Assembly: GCF_005503445.1 (NCBI RefSeq)
Contig: NZ_SCOH01000040.1
Location: 1 to 45,943 of the forward strand
Length of the DNA stretch: 45,943 nt
Source of the DNA: Chitinivorax sp. B
GTDB taxonomy: Bacteria > Pseudomonadota > Gammaproteobacteria > Burkholderiales > SCOH01
Direction: 5' to 3'
Below, piece after piece: positions 16,570 through 26,724 of this stretch. The notes beneath the pieces are model-generated. The model was given only the letters and a program-made list of their open reading frames with translations, ran no database searches and was not told the origin of the DNA. A program made the position numbers and the translations under genes. How positions within the stretch are numbered: position 1 is the first letter of the stretch; the number at the start of each line of letters is the position of its first letter.

Positions 16570-17379
16570 TTACTTGACCGGGAATTTCTGCAGCTTGGCT
16601 TTCAGATCCACCGCCTTGGCCCGGTTGTATTTGGCGTTGGCGTCATCCGGCGCCAGTTGCAGTAGCTGATCCCATTTGCGAATCGATCCGTCAAGATCTT
16701 GTCGATGAAATGCCGCCATGGCCTCCTTGCGATAACGTTGAATCAGTGCATTGCGCTGTGCTTGTTGTTGCACCAATTCAGCCTGTGGTTTGGGCATTGG
16801 CGCTGGTGGCTCGGCCGGTTTGACGACCGTTTCCGGTACTGGCGCGGGGGCTGGTGCAGGCTCGACTGGCTTGGTCGTCCGGCTGACTGGTGCAGGCTTG
16901 GGTGCCTGCCCTGGCACGTTGATGATCTGCCCTGCAGCAAGTCGATTGGGATTGATCAATCCATTGTATTTGGACAGGATATAGAAACGCAGGCGATCCC
17001 CCAGGAAGCGTTCCGCCAACTTGGCCATGGTATCGCCAGGTTGCACTACGTAGGCAAAGTGAGCGGCACCCAATTCCTGCTGCGCGTCTGCCTTGATCTG
17101 TTCCATCAACTTACGGGCGATCTCATTGGTAGGGTCCAACTGCAACGCGTGTTCCAACAAGGCGCGCGCTGACGCTTCATCGCCATTCTGTAGCAGGTCG
17201 CGGGCCTCCAGTGCCTGCCTTTGTGCCTGTGCGCGTGCTTCTGGCGGTGAAATGGTCAAAACTGGCGATTTGACCGCTGGCCCGGACTCATCTGGTGGTG
17301 GCACAACACAGGCAGCGCATAACAGGGTAAGGACCAAGATAGCCAGTGGCCGATAGGTTGAGGAGGTTCGTGTGTTCAT
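16570..17379 (-). CDS. LysM and TPR-like lipoprotein
   Basis: The ATG at 17379 gives a 269-aa protein with a lipoprotein signal (LAILVLTLLCAACVVPPP). An ATG nine bases earlier is an alternative, and the longer in-frame extension lacks a signal. Domains in order are a TPR-like helical pair (LLQNGDEASARALLEHALQLDPTN), a LysM domain (AYVVQPGDTMAKLAERFLGD to IINVPG), a Pro/Ala-rich linker and a second helical repeat (FHRQDLDGSIRKWDQLLQLAPDDANA). It probably binds peptidoglycan in the periplasm. It converges on the kinase and deacetylase group, with 91 bp between the gene ends. The similar domain content suggests a shared envelope function. Confidence 0.85.
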   Translation of the reverse strand: MNTRTSSTYRPLAILVLTLLCAACVVPPPDESGPAVKSPVLTISPPEARAQAQRQALEARDLLQNGDEASARALLEHALQLDPTNEIARKLMEQIKADAQQELGAAHFAYVVQPGDTMAKLAERFLGDRLRFYILSKYNGLINPNRLAAGQIINVPGQAPKPAPVSRTTKPVEPAPAPAPVPETVVKPAEPPAPMPKPQAELVQQQAQRNALIQRYRKEAMAAFHRQDLDGSIRKWDQLLQLAPDDANAKYNRAKAVDLKAKLQKFPVK

Positions 17380-17548
17380 GCTGAGCATTGGATATCTATA
17401 GATCGGGCCTGAATTGGCGGCAATACATCGAGCGGCAATACATGCCAGATTGAAGCGTGCACGTATGGCACGGCACAAGCCCGGGCAAGTCATATGAGCC
17501 TATTTTTTCAATGATAGGATCGGCATAAGAACAGTGCAACTATATGCA

Positions 17549-17598
17549 ATATTCGAATATAGAGACTTAATCAATATCGATATCGATATCGATATTGA
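17549..17598. promoter_or_regulatory. Two palindromes, including a 28-bp perfect one built on ATCGAT
   Basis: 17571-17598 is a perfect 28-bp palindrome made of overlapping ATCGAT units flanked by TCAAT and ATTGA. 17549-17560 (ATATTCGAATAT) is a second perfect palindrome. Both lie between the histidine kinase stop and the start of the LysM lipoprotein, upstream of the latter, so an operator role is possible. A simple-repeat origin is the alternative. Confidence 0.55.
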
Positions 17599-17622
17599 CT
17601 TTGTAACGGCTGATGTCCCCAC

Positions 17623-19341
17623 TCAGGTCGGGAGGCTGAAATAGAATGTGGCCCCCTTACCCACCTCGCTCTCTGCCCATACTCTGCCACCATGGCGTTT
17701 GATAATACGCTGGATATTGGCAAGGCCGATCCCCGTACCCGGAAACTCATCCGCGCCATGCAAGCGCTGAAAGACCCCGAACAGCTTGTCGTAATAATGC
17801 ATATCAAAACCGACCCCGTTATCTTTGACGCGATAGATATGCTCCCCACCTTCGGTTTGCCCACTCACCTCCACCAAAGGTTGCGGCTGCTTGCCAGCAT
17901 ATTTCACCGCATTGGATAATAAATTGGCCCAGATCTGCCTGAGCAGCGCCGGATCACCACGGCAGGCTGGCACAGGGGACAAATGCAAGGTTGCCTTGCC
18001 GGCAAGCGGGTCTTCGTCACACAACATACGGTAAACGGATTGAACCAATGCGGTCATGTCCACCAACTCTGTCGATACAGTAACGCGCCCCAATCGGGAA
18101 AACGTCAGCAGGCTGTCGATCAGATTATTCATGACTGCTGCATTGTCGGTCACCACGGCTAACAGACGCTGCCCCTCGCTCCCCAGTTGCTGACTGAACT
18201 GTTCTGTCAGCATACGGGCAAAACCACTCACTGCGCGCAGTGGTGCGCGTAGATCATGTGAAACCGAATAGCTGAAGCTTTCCAGATCCTTGTTGGCCAG
18301 TTCCAACTGCGTGGCGCGCTGAGCCAGTGCGATCATCAGATTTACTCTCTCAACCGCCACGGACATCTGGCCGGCAATGGCGATCAGGGCTTTCTCTTCT
18401 TCCCCGCCCAACTGACTTCCCTGGGTCATCAGGACACACAACACCCCCATGCATCGTTGCCCTGCCAGCAACGGTACCATGACATGCGGCAAGGCTGGAT
18501 CATCCATACGTTGCAGGCCAGCATCACCTGCGGCCAACAGCGCCTCACAGGCGGCCTTGCAGGCCGCCGATCCCGCATAGGCGATGGCGGTCGATGTCAA
18601 CCCTGGGCCCACGTGCAAACGCATCCCATCCAAATCAATCAGCCATACCCAGCCCGACTGAAAGGGAGGCAAGCTGCCCAACCCTTGCAATGAGATATCC
18701 GTAATATCCTGCATCGTATTGGCCACACTCAAGGTACGGGCAATCCTGTACAACGTCCTGATCATGTGATTGGAACGGGCGATCTCGCGCTGCTGGACCG
18801 CCAGTTGCTCATTCATATGCACTGCTTCTTCATAAGTTGATACCAGCAAATCAACAATCTGCTCGCGCTCGGAATTGATGAAGTGGCGCTTGCCGTCCAA
18901 CATCAGCTCCATCCCGATCTCAACCTTGCGACCTTGCCGTAACTCACGATTGAGCAGGATATAGTTGATGCGCGACAACAACATCTCGAAATCGTAGGGC
19001 TTGCGTACAAAATTGTCAGCCCCGCACTCCAGGCTCTTGGCAATATCCTGCATGCCAGCCAGGGAAGTGACCATCAGGACTGGAATATCCCGTAGCTCAG
19101 GGTTGGATTTGATGGCACTGCATAACTGGTAACCATCCATCTCTGGCATCACCACATCGGTAATCAACAACGCCGGCCGATGCTGTGCCGCCATTTCCAG
19201 CGCGATCCGGCCGTTGGCAGCGGTCATCGTACGGCAACCATATTGTTGCAACATGAAAGACAATTGCTCTGCCTGTGTCGGGCTGTCTTCCGCAATCAAA
19301 ATGAGCGTACCGCGCAACGTGTTGTTGGCTTGAGCTTCCAC
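17623..19341 (-). CDS. REC-GAF-histidine kinase, output of the chemosensory operon
   Basis: A receiver domain comes first (about 10-130, phospho-Asp62 in ITDVVMPEMDG). A helical linker, a GAF-like domain (about 205-335), a HisKA domain with His362 (SVSHDLRAPLRA) and an ATPase domain with NLLSNAVKYA, DNGVGFD and GTGIGLANI follow. It should autophosphorylate under control of phosphorylation of its own receiver. AAGGAGG at 19347-19353 lies 5 nt before a GTG at 19341, which fixes the start; the earlier in-frame GTG at 19371 overlaps cheB and has no site. It is the last gene of the operon, 29 bp after cheB, where Wsp-type systems have a receiver-GGDEF protein. Its phospho-target is not in the window. 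Confidence 0.92.
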   Translation of the reverse strand: MEAQANNTLRGTLILIAEDSPTQAEQLSFMLQQYGCRTMTAANGRIALEMAAQHRPALLITDVVMPEMDGYQLCSAIKSNPELRDIPVLMVTSLAGMQDIAKSLECGADNFVRKPYDFEMLLSRINYILLNRELRQGRKVEIGMELMLDGKRHFINSEREQIVDLLVSTYEEAVHMNEQLAVQQREIARSNHMIRTLYRIARTLSVANTMQDITDISLQGLGSLPPFQSGWVWLIDLDGMRLHVGPGLTSTAIAYAGSAACKAACEALLAAGDAGLQRMDDPALPHVMVPLLAGQRCMGVLCVLMTQGSQLGGEEEKALIAIAGQMSVAVERVNLMIALAQRATQLELANKDLESFSYSVSHDLRAPLRAVSGFARMLTEQFSQQLGSEGQRLLAVVTDNAAVMNNLIDSLLTFSRLGRVTVSTELVDMTALVQSVYRMLCDEDPLAGKATLHLSPVPACRGDPALLRQIWANLLSNAVKYAGKQPQPLVEVSGQTEGGEHIYRVKDNGVGFDMHYYDKLFGVFQRLHGADEFPGTGIGLANIQRIIKRHGGRVWAESEVGKGATFYFSLPT

Positions 19342-19370
19342 AAACACCTCCTTGTTCGATGTCACCAACA

Positions 19371-20453
19371 CTATCGTTGCAGGCTCAGCAGTGTCGCTGC
19401 GATATCATCCGGTGCCATGACGAAACTGGCTGCACCAAGCTCAACCGCGGCGCCTGGCATACCATTGATGGCCGCGGTCTCGGCGTTCTGCACCAGGGTG
19501 ATCGCACCTGCTCGTTTCATGTCGCCCAGCTCTTGAGCACCATCGCGCCCCATTCCCGTCAGCAGTACACCAACAGCATGCGCACCACAGTGACGGGCTA
19601 CCGAGCTGAACAGGCAAGCCACGGCGGGCCGCAATCCGCATTGACGTGGTGATGCCATCAACAGCATCTGACCTTCATTACCCAGTGTCAGGTGAACATC
19701 GTCCGGGGCAACATAAACATGCCCTGATCTAGGCCGCTCGCCCTGCTCCGCCAGTTTCACCGCCAGCAGACAAGACTGATCAAGCCAAGTAGCGAACCCC
19801 CCGGCGAAACCACGGGCGATATGTTGCACGATCAGAATGGGTATACTGAAGTCCGCTGGCAATTGCGCCAAGATGGCTTGCAGCACGGCTGGACCACCCG
19901 TGGAAGCCCCCATGGCGACCAATCGGATGGTTACGCTCGACGGCGAAATCGTTGGTGTCTGACGGACCGTTCGATCTGACTCAGGGTGCCCGATTCGGCG
20001 AACCACGCTGACTTCCGACATCAGCTTGATGGTATCCACCAGCAGCTTGGCATCCTCCTCGAAAAGACAATGTGTTGGCGCCACCGGTTGCCGCAGTAGC
20101 GCCAGCGCACCAACTTCCACCGTCCGAAAGGTATTGGCAATTTCTGTTACTGATTGGTGGGCCGTCACCAACACAATACGTGTTGGGCACTGCGTCATGA
20201 TTTGCTGGGTAGCCGTATAGCCATCGATATCGGGCATGTTGACATCCATCACCACCACATCCGGCCGCAGACGGCAAGCCATGCCGACCGCCCCACGGCC
20301 ATTTTCCGCCACGCCGATCACTTGCAACGCGGCATCCCGATTCACGATATAGGCCAGCAGATCACGTGCCGTCACCGAGTCATCCACCACCAGCACGCGA
20401 ATCTGTCCACGTGGCTTGTCAAGGGTGGGCAGTGACAAGGTTGCCGGCTTCAT
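19371..20453 (-). CDS. cheB: Chemoreceptor methylesterase CheB (WspF-like)
   Basis: CheB removes methyl groups from receptor glutamates, resetting sensitivity. The receiver domain has phospho-Asp70 (VVVMDVNMPDIDG). The esterase domain has the Ser184-His211-Asp304 triad (GASTGGP, QHIARG, GMGRDG). The 360-aa length is normal. Its ATG overlaps the cheA stop (ATGA), so both are made from one message. Activation by phosphate from the adjacent CheA-REC kinase is expected. Confidence 0.95.
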   Translation of the reverse strand: MKPATLSLPTLDKPRGQIRVLVVDDSVTARDLLAYIVNRDAALQVIGVAENGRGAVGMACRLRPDVVVMDVNMPDIDGYTATQQIMTQCPTRIVLVTAHQSVTEIANTFRTVEVGALALLRQPVAPTHCLFEEDAKLLVDTIKLMSEVSVVRRIGHPESDRTVRQTPTISPSSVTIRLVAMGASTGGPAVLQAILAQLPADFSIPILIVQHIARGFAGGFATWLDQSCLLAVKLAEQGERPRSGHVYVAPDDVHLTLGNEGQMLLMASPRQCGLRPAVACLFSSVARHCGAHAVGVLLTGMGRDGAQELGDMKRAGAITLVQNAETAAINGMPGAAVELGAASFVMAPDDIAATLLSLQR

Positions 20454-22624
20454 ATCAGCCTCCTGATGACATCCAGCAAGCCTTCCTGATCAAAGCCACT
20501 CTTGACAATGTAGGCGTTGGCCCCGGCATCTACCCCGCGTTCTCTATCCTCTTTCGCATCCAATGCCGTCACCAGAATGACCGGCAAATCGCGGGTAGCC
20601 GGTGCACTGCGAATACGTGCAGTCAGCCCCAACCCATCCAGGCGGGGCATTTCCACGTCCGACACCACCAAGTCGACCTGATTGTCATGCAACTGCGCCA
20701 ATGCATCCACGCCATCCACTGCAGGCAGTACCGTATAACCCGCCATTTCGAGAATATTCTTGAGTAGTGAACGAGACGTGATCGAATCTTCTGCAATCAA
20801 TATCGTCGGCTGTCGAGCCCCCTGGGGCATCTGACCGGTGGCCGGCTGCTTTGGCGTCAGACCGACCGCCCCCTTCATCAAATCACCGATGCTCAGAATC
20901 GGTACCACCCGGCCACTACCCAATACCGTCGCACCAGATAGATATGTAACCCGCTTCAATTGTGGGCCAAGCCCTTTTACCAATACTTCCTGATCACCTA
21001 CTACACGGTCCACCGCAAAGGCAAGCTGCCGGCCCTGCCAGGTGACGATCACCAGACTGACATGCCGGCCCTCTTCAACCGGCTCACGAGGCAGCCCCAA
21101 CACGTCGGCCAGCCAGACCAGGGCCAAAATCACCCCTTGCCATTCCAGGCTGTCCCTACCCTCTACCGAACGAATGAACTGAGGAACAATCCTCAAAACC
21201 TGCGACACCGACGCGACAGGCAACACGAAAGCAGCGACGCCGACTTCCACCAATAATCCGCGAAATGTTGCCAGTGTGGCCGGCAACAACAAACGAAAGC
21301 AGGTGCCTTGCCCGGACTGCGAGCTGACAGTAATCTCGCCGCCCAGTTTTTCCACTTTTTCCCGGACAATCGCCATACCCAGGCCCCGGCCCGAGATATC
21401 CGTCACCATCTGACTGGTTGAGACGCCGGACTCGAACAGCAGATCAAGCAGCGTCGAGTCGTCGGGATGATCCGCCTCAGTCAGCAAACCGTGGCGGATT
21501 GCAGCCGATCTGACTTGATCCAGCTTAACACCCGCACCGTCGTCAGCAACCAACAGTTCAACCTTACCAGCATCCTTGGGGGTCACCTCAATCCGTAAAC
21601 CACCGGTGGGCGGCTTGCCTTGGCGTTCCCGCGCTTCGGGCATTTCAAGACCATGATCGATGCAATTGCGCACCAGATGGATCAAAGGGTCCTTCAATTG
21701 CTCCAGAATACGTCGATCAATTTCGATCTCAGCACCTTTGATATCGATGTCGACACTTTTTCCGGTATCCCGTGCCTGGTCGTATGCCAACTTGGGCAAT
21801 AACTCCAGTAAGGCAGAAAACGGTTGCAGCAGCACATGTTTCATTTCGCTCATCATGCCATCGACCATGCCGACCGTGGTGTGGCGATCCTGCTGTGTTT
21901 GTCGCAATAATCTCAACATGCGCGATTCCACGTTTTGCACCTGAATCGCATCCCGTTCAAAAATATCCGTCAATTTATCGACCAGCTTTGCACCCGCCGT
22001 CTGGACCGATCCCGCCATCATGGCTCGTCGCATGCTCCGTAATCCCCGCACGCCCGTCAGCCAGCTATTGCGTAAGCCGGCCACTTCACGGCACAAGTCC
22101 GTCATTTCGTCTGCCAGATAGGCTACACCCTGCTTCAGTACGGCCAGATCTTCAACCTGTGCCAGCATATCGCTCAATCGTGTGCTGGAGATACGTACGG
22201 TGTCATTGGCTGGCAAATGATAGGGGGAGACCTCGACACGCCGGGCTGGTACAGCGGCGGGCACTACGCTGACAGGTTGTGGGATGACTTGTGTGGATAA
22301 CAGATGTGACATGTCCTCCACCCATAGTTGCAACTGGCTATGCGTGGCTGCCGACCAGTCCAGCTGGCCTTGCTTCACCAGGGACAACAAGCTTTCCATA
22401 TCCCGACAAATTGTTTCGATTGCCGACTGGTCCACTGCACGGGCTGCCCCTTTCAGGCTGTGGGCCTCACGAAACAGGGTTTCAACCAAGCCGTTGGCCT
22501 GCGGACCAGGTTCGGTATGGGCCAACATCAATAGCAGGTCATCCATGGCCGCTACATGTTCGTCCGCCTCTGCCCGGAATGTGGACAGCAGGCGTCGCAT
22601 GAATTGGGCCTGATCCTCAGCCAT
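20450..22624 (-). CDS. cheA: Hybrid chemotaxis kinase CheA-REC (WspE-like)
   Basis: The 724-aa protein has an N-terminal HPt domain with His55 (FREAHSLKGAAR). The dimerisation and ATPase region includes HLVRNCIDHGLE, ADDGAGV and GRGLGMAIV. A CheW-like domain (about 430-570) and a C-terminal receiver (VVSDVEMPRLDG) complete it. No separate CheY-binding P2 domain is obvious. This build is typical of WspE and other alternative-function chemosensory kinases rather than flagellar CheA. GGGAG 7 nt before the ATG supports the start. It should pass phosphate from His55 to its own receiver, to CheB and to the REC-GAF kinase. Confidence 0.95.
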   Translation of the reverse strand: MAEDQAQFMRRLLSTFRAEADEHVAAMDDLLLMLAHTEPGPQANGLVETLFREAHSLKGAARAVDQSAIETICRDMESLLSLVKQGQLDWSAATHSQLQLWVEDMSHLLSTQVIPQPVSVVPAAVPARRVEVSPYHLPANDTVRISSTRLSDMLAQVEDLAVLKQGVAYLADEMTDLCREVAGLRNSWLTGVRGLRSMRRAMMAGSVQTAGAKLVDKLTDIFERDAIQVQNVESRMLRLLRQTQQDRHTTVGMVDGMMSEMKHVLLQPFSALLELLPKLAYDQARDTGKSVDIDIKGAEIEIDRRILEQLKDPLIHLVRNCIDHGLEMPEARERQGKPPTGGLRIEVTPKDAGKVELLVADDGAGVKLDQVRSAAIRHGLLTEADHPDDSTLLDLLFESGVSTSQMVTDISGRGLGMAIVREKVEKLGGEITVSSQSGQGTCFRLLLPATLATFRGLLVEVGVAAFVLPVASVSQVLRIVPQFIRSVEGRDSLEWQGVILALVWLADVLGLPREPVEEGRHVSLVIVTWQGRQLAFAVDRVVGDQEVLVKGLGPQLKRVTYLSGATVLGSGRVVPILSIGDLMKGAVGLTPKQPATGQMPQGARQPTILIAEDSITSRSLLKNILEMAGYTVLPAVDGVDALAQLHDNQVDLVVSDVEMPRLDGLGLTARIRSAPATRDLPVILVTALDAKEDRERGVDAGANAYIVKSGFDQEGLLDVIRRLI

Positions 22625-22666
22625 AGCAGCACTCCCATCTGGGCATGGCAGCCCATGACAGCAGGG

Positions 22667-24394
22667 TCATGTCCGGAACCTTGCTGCCATGTCTTGCAAT
22701 TTCAGGCCGAGCCCATGAAGATTTTGCGCGGCCTGTTCGGTTTGTCTTGCACTGGCGACACTTTGTGAACTGGCCAGGCGAATACTGTCCATCGCAACCG
22801 CCAGCTGATCCATCCCCGCCAACTGCTGCTGGGCGGAAACCGCAATCTGTGAAGCAGCCTGTGCACTGTCGACAATGCTTTCCGACAACATTCGAATCGC
22901 TTCACCGGCTTCGGAAGACTGTTTAAGCCCGGCCTCCACAGCCTTACCACCTTGCTCTGTGGCCAATACTGCGCCGTTGGTGGCTTTCTGGATTTCTCCC
23001 AAGATGCTGCGCACCTGAACAGTGGCCTGCTTGGATTGTTCCGCGAGGCTTTTCACCTCTTGCGCCACAACCGCAAATCCCTTGCCATGCTCGCCCGCTC
23101 TGGCAGCCTCAATGGAAGCATTCACCGCCAGCAGATTGGATTGCTCTGCCAGATCGTTGACCGTGGCAATGATTTCGCCAATGGCTTGGGTTTGCTCCGA
23201 CAGCCGCACGATACTGTCGGCAATCGCCGCCATTTGGTCATGAATACGTTGCATGCCATCCACTACGTCTTCAACAGCGCGACGCCCGTTTTGCGAAATC
23301 TGTGCCGCTCGCTGAGCGGATTCGGACACGTTTTTGGCTTTCTGACTAGCCAGGTGCGCTGTCTGCTTCACTTCCTCTACCGTACTGGATGTCTGCGTGA
23401 TCGATACGCCGGTTTCCTCCGCTGCGCTGGTGATCTGCGTAGTGCCAGCCAGTATTTCGGTAGCGGCACTGGCTACCACACTGATCCCTTCATTCACATC
23501 GCGACTCATGTTGCGAAGGTTTTCCAGCATCTGAGAGAACGCATTACCCAGCATGTCTTTGTCAGATTGCGGGGCAAGCTTGCCGGAAAGGTTTCCGCCT
23601 GCGATCTGCCCTGCCGTTCCTGCCATCTGCCGCAACGACACCGTCATCTTGGCGAAGGCTCGCATCAGTATGCCGACTTCGTCCGTTCGGTCCGTGGCCT
23701 GGCAATTGATCGACAGATCCCCCTCACCGATCCGCCCGGCAATGTGTGTCAGCTCACGCAAGGGGACCGAAATCTGCCTGGTCAGCACGAGTCCGGCTGT
23801 CACGACCAAGACAATGGAGATCACCAATCCGGCTTGCAATACCATGAAGGTGGATTTGACACTTTGCTCTACCGCTTGATCACGCACTTTTTGCAGCACT
23901 TGTTCATGTTCGGTCATCATATGAATCTGATCGCGAATTCGCTGAAAATTCTTGTTGCCTTGCGATATCAAAGTCAAGTCACGTGCTTGTTCCAGTCCTT
24001 TACTCTTACGCGTGTTAATGACGTTGATTAAATAAGCCATGCGCTGATCAATCAGCAATTGCAGCGCTGCGAGATTCTGCAGCTGTATTGGGCTATCCGC
24101 GAGCAAGGTTCGCAAACTGTTCAGCTGACCATTCAACTGTGCCAACGCGCTCTGATAAGGTCGCAAGTACTCTTCGTCCCCTGTAATGACAAAGCCGCGC
24201 TGTCCCAGTGTGGCATCTTGCAGAACTGATGTCAGCGTCGCCAGATTGCTCAATACCTGATTGGTATGATTGACCCATTCGGCGGCGCCGACCTGCCGAC
24301 GCGTGCTGTGATACGATGTTCCAATGACGATAGCGATGACCAGCATGATGGACAGGAATCCTGCCCAGAGTTTCATCCCGATTGAAAAACGCAT
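22667..24394 (-). CDS. Methyl-accepting chemoreceptor with CHASE3-type sensor
   Basis: A first membrane helix (9-27), a periplasmic helical domain of about 150 residues (CHASE3-like: [23 protein letters not shown]), a second helix (182-203), HAMP and a cytoplasmic signalling domain. The latter contains the receptor tip motif [32 protein letters not shown]. The ATG at 24394 has GGGAG 5 nt upstream; a GTG six bases earlier is worse placed. The C-terminus (DMAARFRT) lacks the NWETF-like pentapeptide that tethers CheR or CheB. It presumably feeds the adjacent CheW proteins and kinase. The ligand is unknown; CHASE3 domains sense diverse small or membrane signals. The 276-bp gap before it may hold an extra promoter. 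Confidence 0.93.
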   Translation of the reverse strand: MRFSIGMKLWAGFLSIMLVIAIVIGTSYHSTRRQVGAAEWVNHTNQVLSNLATLTSVLQDATLGQRGFVITGDEEYLRPYQSALAQLNGQLNSLRTLLADSPIQLQNLAALQLLIDQRMAYLINVINTRKSKGLEQARDLTLISQGNKNFQRIRDQIHMMTEHEQVLQKVRDQAVEQSVKSTFMVLQAGLVISIVLVVTAGLVLTRQISVPLRELTHIAGRIGEGDLSINCQATDRTDEVGILMRAFAKMTVSLRQMAGTAGQIAGGNLSGKLAPQSDKDMLGNAFSQMLENLRNMSRDVNEGISVVASAATEILAGTTQITSAAEETGVSITQTSSTVEEVKQTAHLASQKAKNVSESAQRAAQISQNGRRAVEDVVDGMQRIHDQMAAIADSIVRLSEQTQAIGEIIATVNDLAEQSNLLAVNASIEAARAGEHGKGFAVVAQEVKSLAEQSKQATVQVRSILGEIQKATNGAVLATEQGGKAVEAGLKQSSEAGEAIRMLSESIVDSAQAASQIAVSAQQQLAGMDQLAVAMDSIRLASSQSVASARQTEQAAQNLHGLGLKLQDMAARFRT

Positions 24395-24670
24395 GATCAC
24401 TCCCGCGATACGACATGCCGCCCTTTGATTGGCATGCCAAATGGTTGGTCTTGTCTGCTTATTGACGGGTCGTTGCCCGGCCCTGGCGTATTCACCTGCC
24501 TTGCGGCGCTATCCGTTACAGAACCCGGCCGCGAACTGACGACAAGTATCTGATTGGGGTTCATGCATCACCCCACATTCTGCTTTAGCTAGCTGGACGC
24601 TGGTTCCGGTACAACGCCCCCGCTGAAGCCCTTTCATCAAGATCATGAACAGGCTCCGGCGCTTCCATTG

Positions 24671-25285
24671 TCAGGCCAGGCTTTGGTCCACAATCAATCC
24701 GGGATCATGCAACAGTCGTCCCGCATCCAGCACAATCAAGTGATCCGCCGTGATGCCCAGTAAGTAGGCTGCCCGTACGCCCGTCAGGGTTGGTAAGGCA
24801 GGCTGAATTGCCGTCAGAGGAATCTGGCATACATTGATGATCTGGTCGGCCAGTATGCCAAAGCACATGGCGTCATCTTGCAACACAATGACCTTGTTCA
24901 AGTCGGTCAATCCCTGTGCAGGTAGTTCGAAAAAATATTTGAGGTTGATCACGGACACGATCTGCCCACGCAGGTGAATGATGCCTGCCACAAAGGGCGG
25001 TACACCGGGCAAGACGGTCAGTTCTTTCAATGGGCAAACTTCACGAATCCAGCTTGATTCGATTCCATAGTGCTCATAACCAAGCATGAAAGTCAGCAGT
25101 TCCTGCTGCGCTTGTTCAGCCACAAGGGCTGGCACAACCGCCAGTGCTTTTGCTCGTTGCTGAAGTTTGACTTGAATGGCGTCGGCCGATGGTATATGTG
25201 AACCTTGCAAGGCAATATGGGCTTGTGCAAGACGCCGATGAAAGTTCTGCCAGTCAATCGTCGTCAGCCGGTTTGGCTGTGTCAT
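24671..25285 (-). CDS. cheW: CheW-like coupling protein (WspD-like)
   Basis: It links receptors to the CheA kinase. The 204 residues comprise an N-terminal helical extension of about 65 aa and a CheW fold (LLTFMLGYEHYGIESSWIREVCP, then VAGIIHLRGQIVSVINLKYFF). The extended N-terminus matches WspD rather than the short CheW. Its ATG overlaps the cheR stop (ATGA). Confidence 0.92.
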   Translation of the reverse strand: MTQPNRLTTIDWQNFHRRLAQAHIALQGSHIPSADAIQVKLQQRAKALAVVPALVAEQAQQELLTFMLGYEHYGIESSWIREVCPLKELTVLPGVPPFVAGIIHLRGQIVSVINLKYFFELPAQGLTDLNKVIVLQDDAMCFGILADQIINVCQIPLTAIQPALPTLTGVRAAYLLGITADHLIVLDAGRLLHDPGLIVDQSLA

Positions 25286-26724
25286 GTGTGGCCGCCGATC
25301 ATGGCCAGCAATTGTGAAGCCGTGACGCCCGCCGCTTCGGGTACCAATTCGGTCGGTTCACATTGTTTCAGCAAGTGTAACGCCTGGGTCAAGTGACGTT
25401 GTGAGGCAGCCTCGTTCACATATCGATACATGGCACTCAATGCCACATGCGCCACAATCAGTTTTTCATCCAGAAACAGTGCGGCTCGCAAGGCATGCAA
25501 TGCTGCAGCGTTGCGCCCCTGGCCATTCAAGACCATTGCCAACAGATACTGGCTGGCAGGGTTGAGCTTGTCTATCGCAATTGCCTGATGGCAGCAGGCT
25601 TCCGCCGCAATCAGATTGCCAGCATCGGCCATTTGCCGTGCTTCGTTGAGTAAGGTAGGCACCTGCTGCGATATCGGCTGACGCGGGGCCAAGACAGCTA
25701 CCGGTGGCAATGGTGGTACCAGGACATCAGCGGAAGGTGAAGGTCGGATACTCGGCAAGTCCAGGGGTGGGAATTCGGCTTGGTGCGTGGAGACCGTTCG
25801 CTCTGCTGATGGCTTTCGATAAAGCCAGACCTCGCCCAACCTGACCCTTTCGAAATTGACAAACCATGTCGGGTTCGCCTCCACCGCCCCAACAATCAGC
25901 CAGCCACCTGGGTTGAGGGCTTGATAGAAACGATCGACCACCCGCTTGGCCTGCGCTTGGGTGAAATACATCAAGGCATTTCGGCACAGTACGATATCCA
26001 TACCCAACGTAGCCAAACCAACAGGCAATTCGGGCTGCACCAGATTCAGCCAGGCAAATTCCACTCGGTCGCGAATGCTATCCACCAAGCGCAAATGCCG
26101 GTTTCCATCGGGCGTGAAATAACCGGGAATCAACCAATCCGGCGGATTGCGAAATGACCAGCGCGAATAACGTGCCAAACGCGCCTGCTGCAGCGACTGT
26201 GGATTGATGTCGGTCGCCAGCAGCCTGATCCGCCAGCCAGCCTGAACCGGTAACAGGCGAGTCAGCAGAATAGCCAGCGAATAGGGTTCTTCGCCAGTGC
26301 TACAAGCGGCACTCCAGAGTCGTAGGTGGCGTTGGCCAGATGCCTGCCGTTCAGCAATCAAGGCCGGCAAGACATACTCCTTCAACGCGTCAAGTACCGC
26401 AGGTTCACGGAAGAAGTAGGTTTCGCCTACGGTCAGTTGACTGGCCAGCAACGTCAGCCGTGCATTGCTGGGGGCGCTGTCCATCAAAGACTGCATGCAC
26501 ATGGCAGAATCAGCATAGCCCATTGTCACTGCCACCTGCTTCATCACCCTGTCCAGATCCGCCAACCGCATGGGTGCATAACTCAGGCCCAAATGTTCAG
26601 CTACCCAAGCGGCAAACTGGGTCAGCCGGTCTTGACTGGTTTGTCCTTGCGATGCTGGCAATGGCTCACGAGCTAGATTATTCATCTCGATATCTACCAG
26701 CCAATCCACGCAATCAGGTTTCAT
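25282..26724 (-). CDS. cheR: Chemoreceptor methyltransferase CheR with TPR tail (WspC-like)
   Basis: CheR transfers methyl from SAM to receptor glutamates. The N-terminal helical domain includes ASQLTVGETYFFREP. The Rossmann domain has WSAACSTGEEPYSLAI, ATDINPQSL and DIVLCRNALMYF. A proline-rich linker leads to two or three TPR helices (EARQMADAGNLIAAEACCHQ to VAHVALSAMYRY). The TPR addition is characteristic of WspC and FrzF-type enzymes, and may replace pentapeptide tethering, which the receptor here lacks. ATG 26724 overlaps the end of the preceding cheW by 11 bp. An in-frame extension to 26790 overlaps more, and a later ATG (MNNLAREP) is possible. Confidence 0.93.
   Translation of the reverse strand: MKPDCVDWLVDIEMNNLAREPLPASQGQTSQDRLTQFAAWVAEHLGLSYAPMRLADLDRVMKQVAVTMGYADSAMCMQSLMDSAPSNARLTLLASQLTVGETYFFREPAVLDALKEYVLPALIAERQASGQRHLRLWSAACSTGEEPYSLAILLTRLLPVQAGWRIRLLATDINPQSLQQARLARYSRWSFRNPPDWLIPGYFTPDGNRHLRLVDSIRDRVEFAWLNLVQPELPVGLATLGMDIVLCRNALMYFTQAQAKRVVDRFYQALNPGGWLIVGAVEANPTWFVNFERVRLGEVWLYRKPSAERTVSTHQAEFPPLDLPSIRPSPSADVLVPPLPPVAVLAPRQPISQQVPTLLNEARQMADAGNLIAAEACCHQAIAIDKLNPASQYLLAMVLNGQGRNAAALHALRAALFLDEKLIVAHVALSAMYRYVNEAASQRHLTQALHLLKQCEPTELVPEAAGVTASQLLAMIGGHT

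Noticed and set aside
16840-16920. Repetitive Pro/Ala-coding stretch that looks like a direct-repeat array
   Set aside because: It is the proline-rich linker of the LysM lipoprotein, not a CRISPR or other array. I saw no CRISPR array anywhere in the window.
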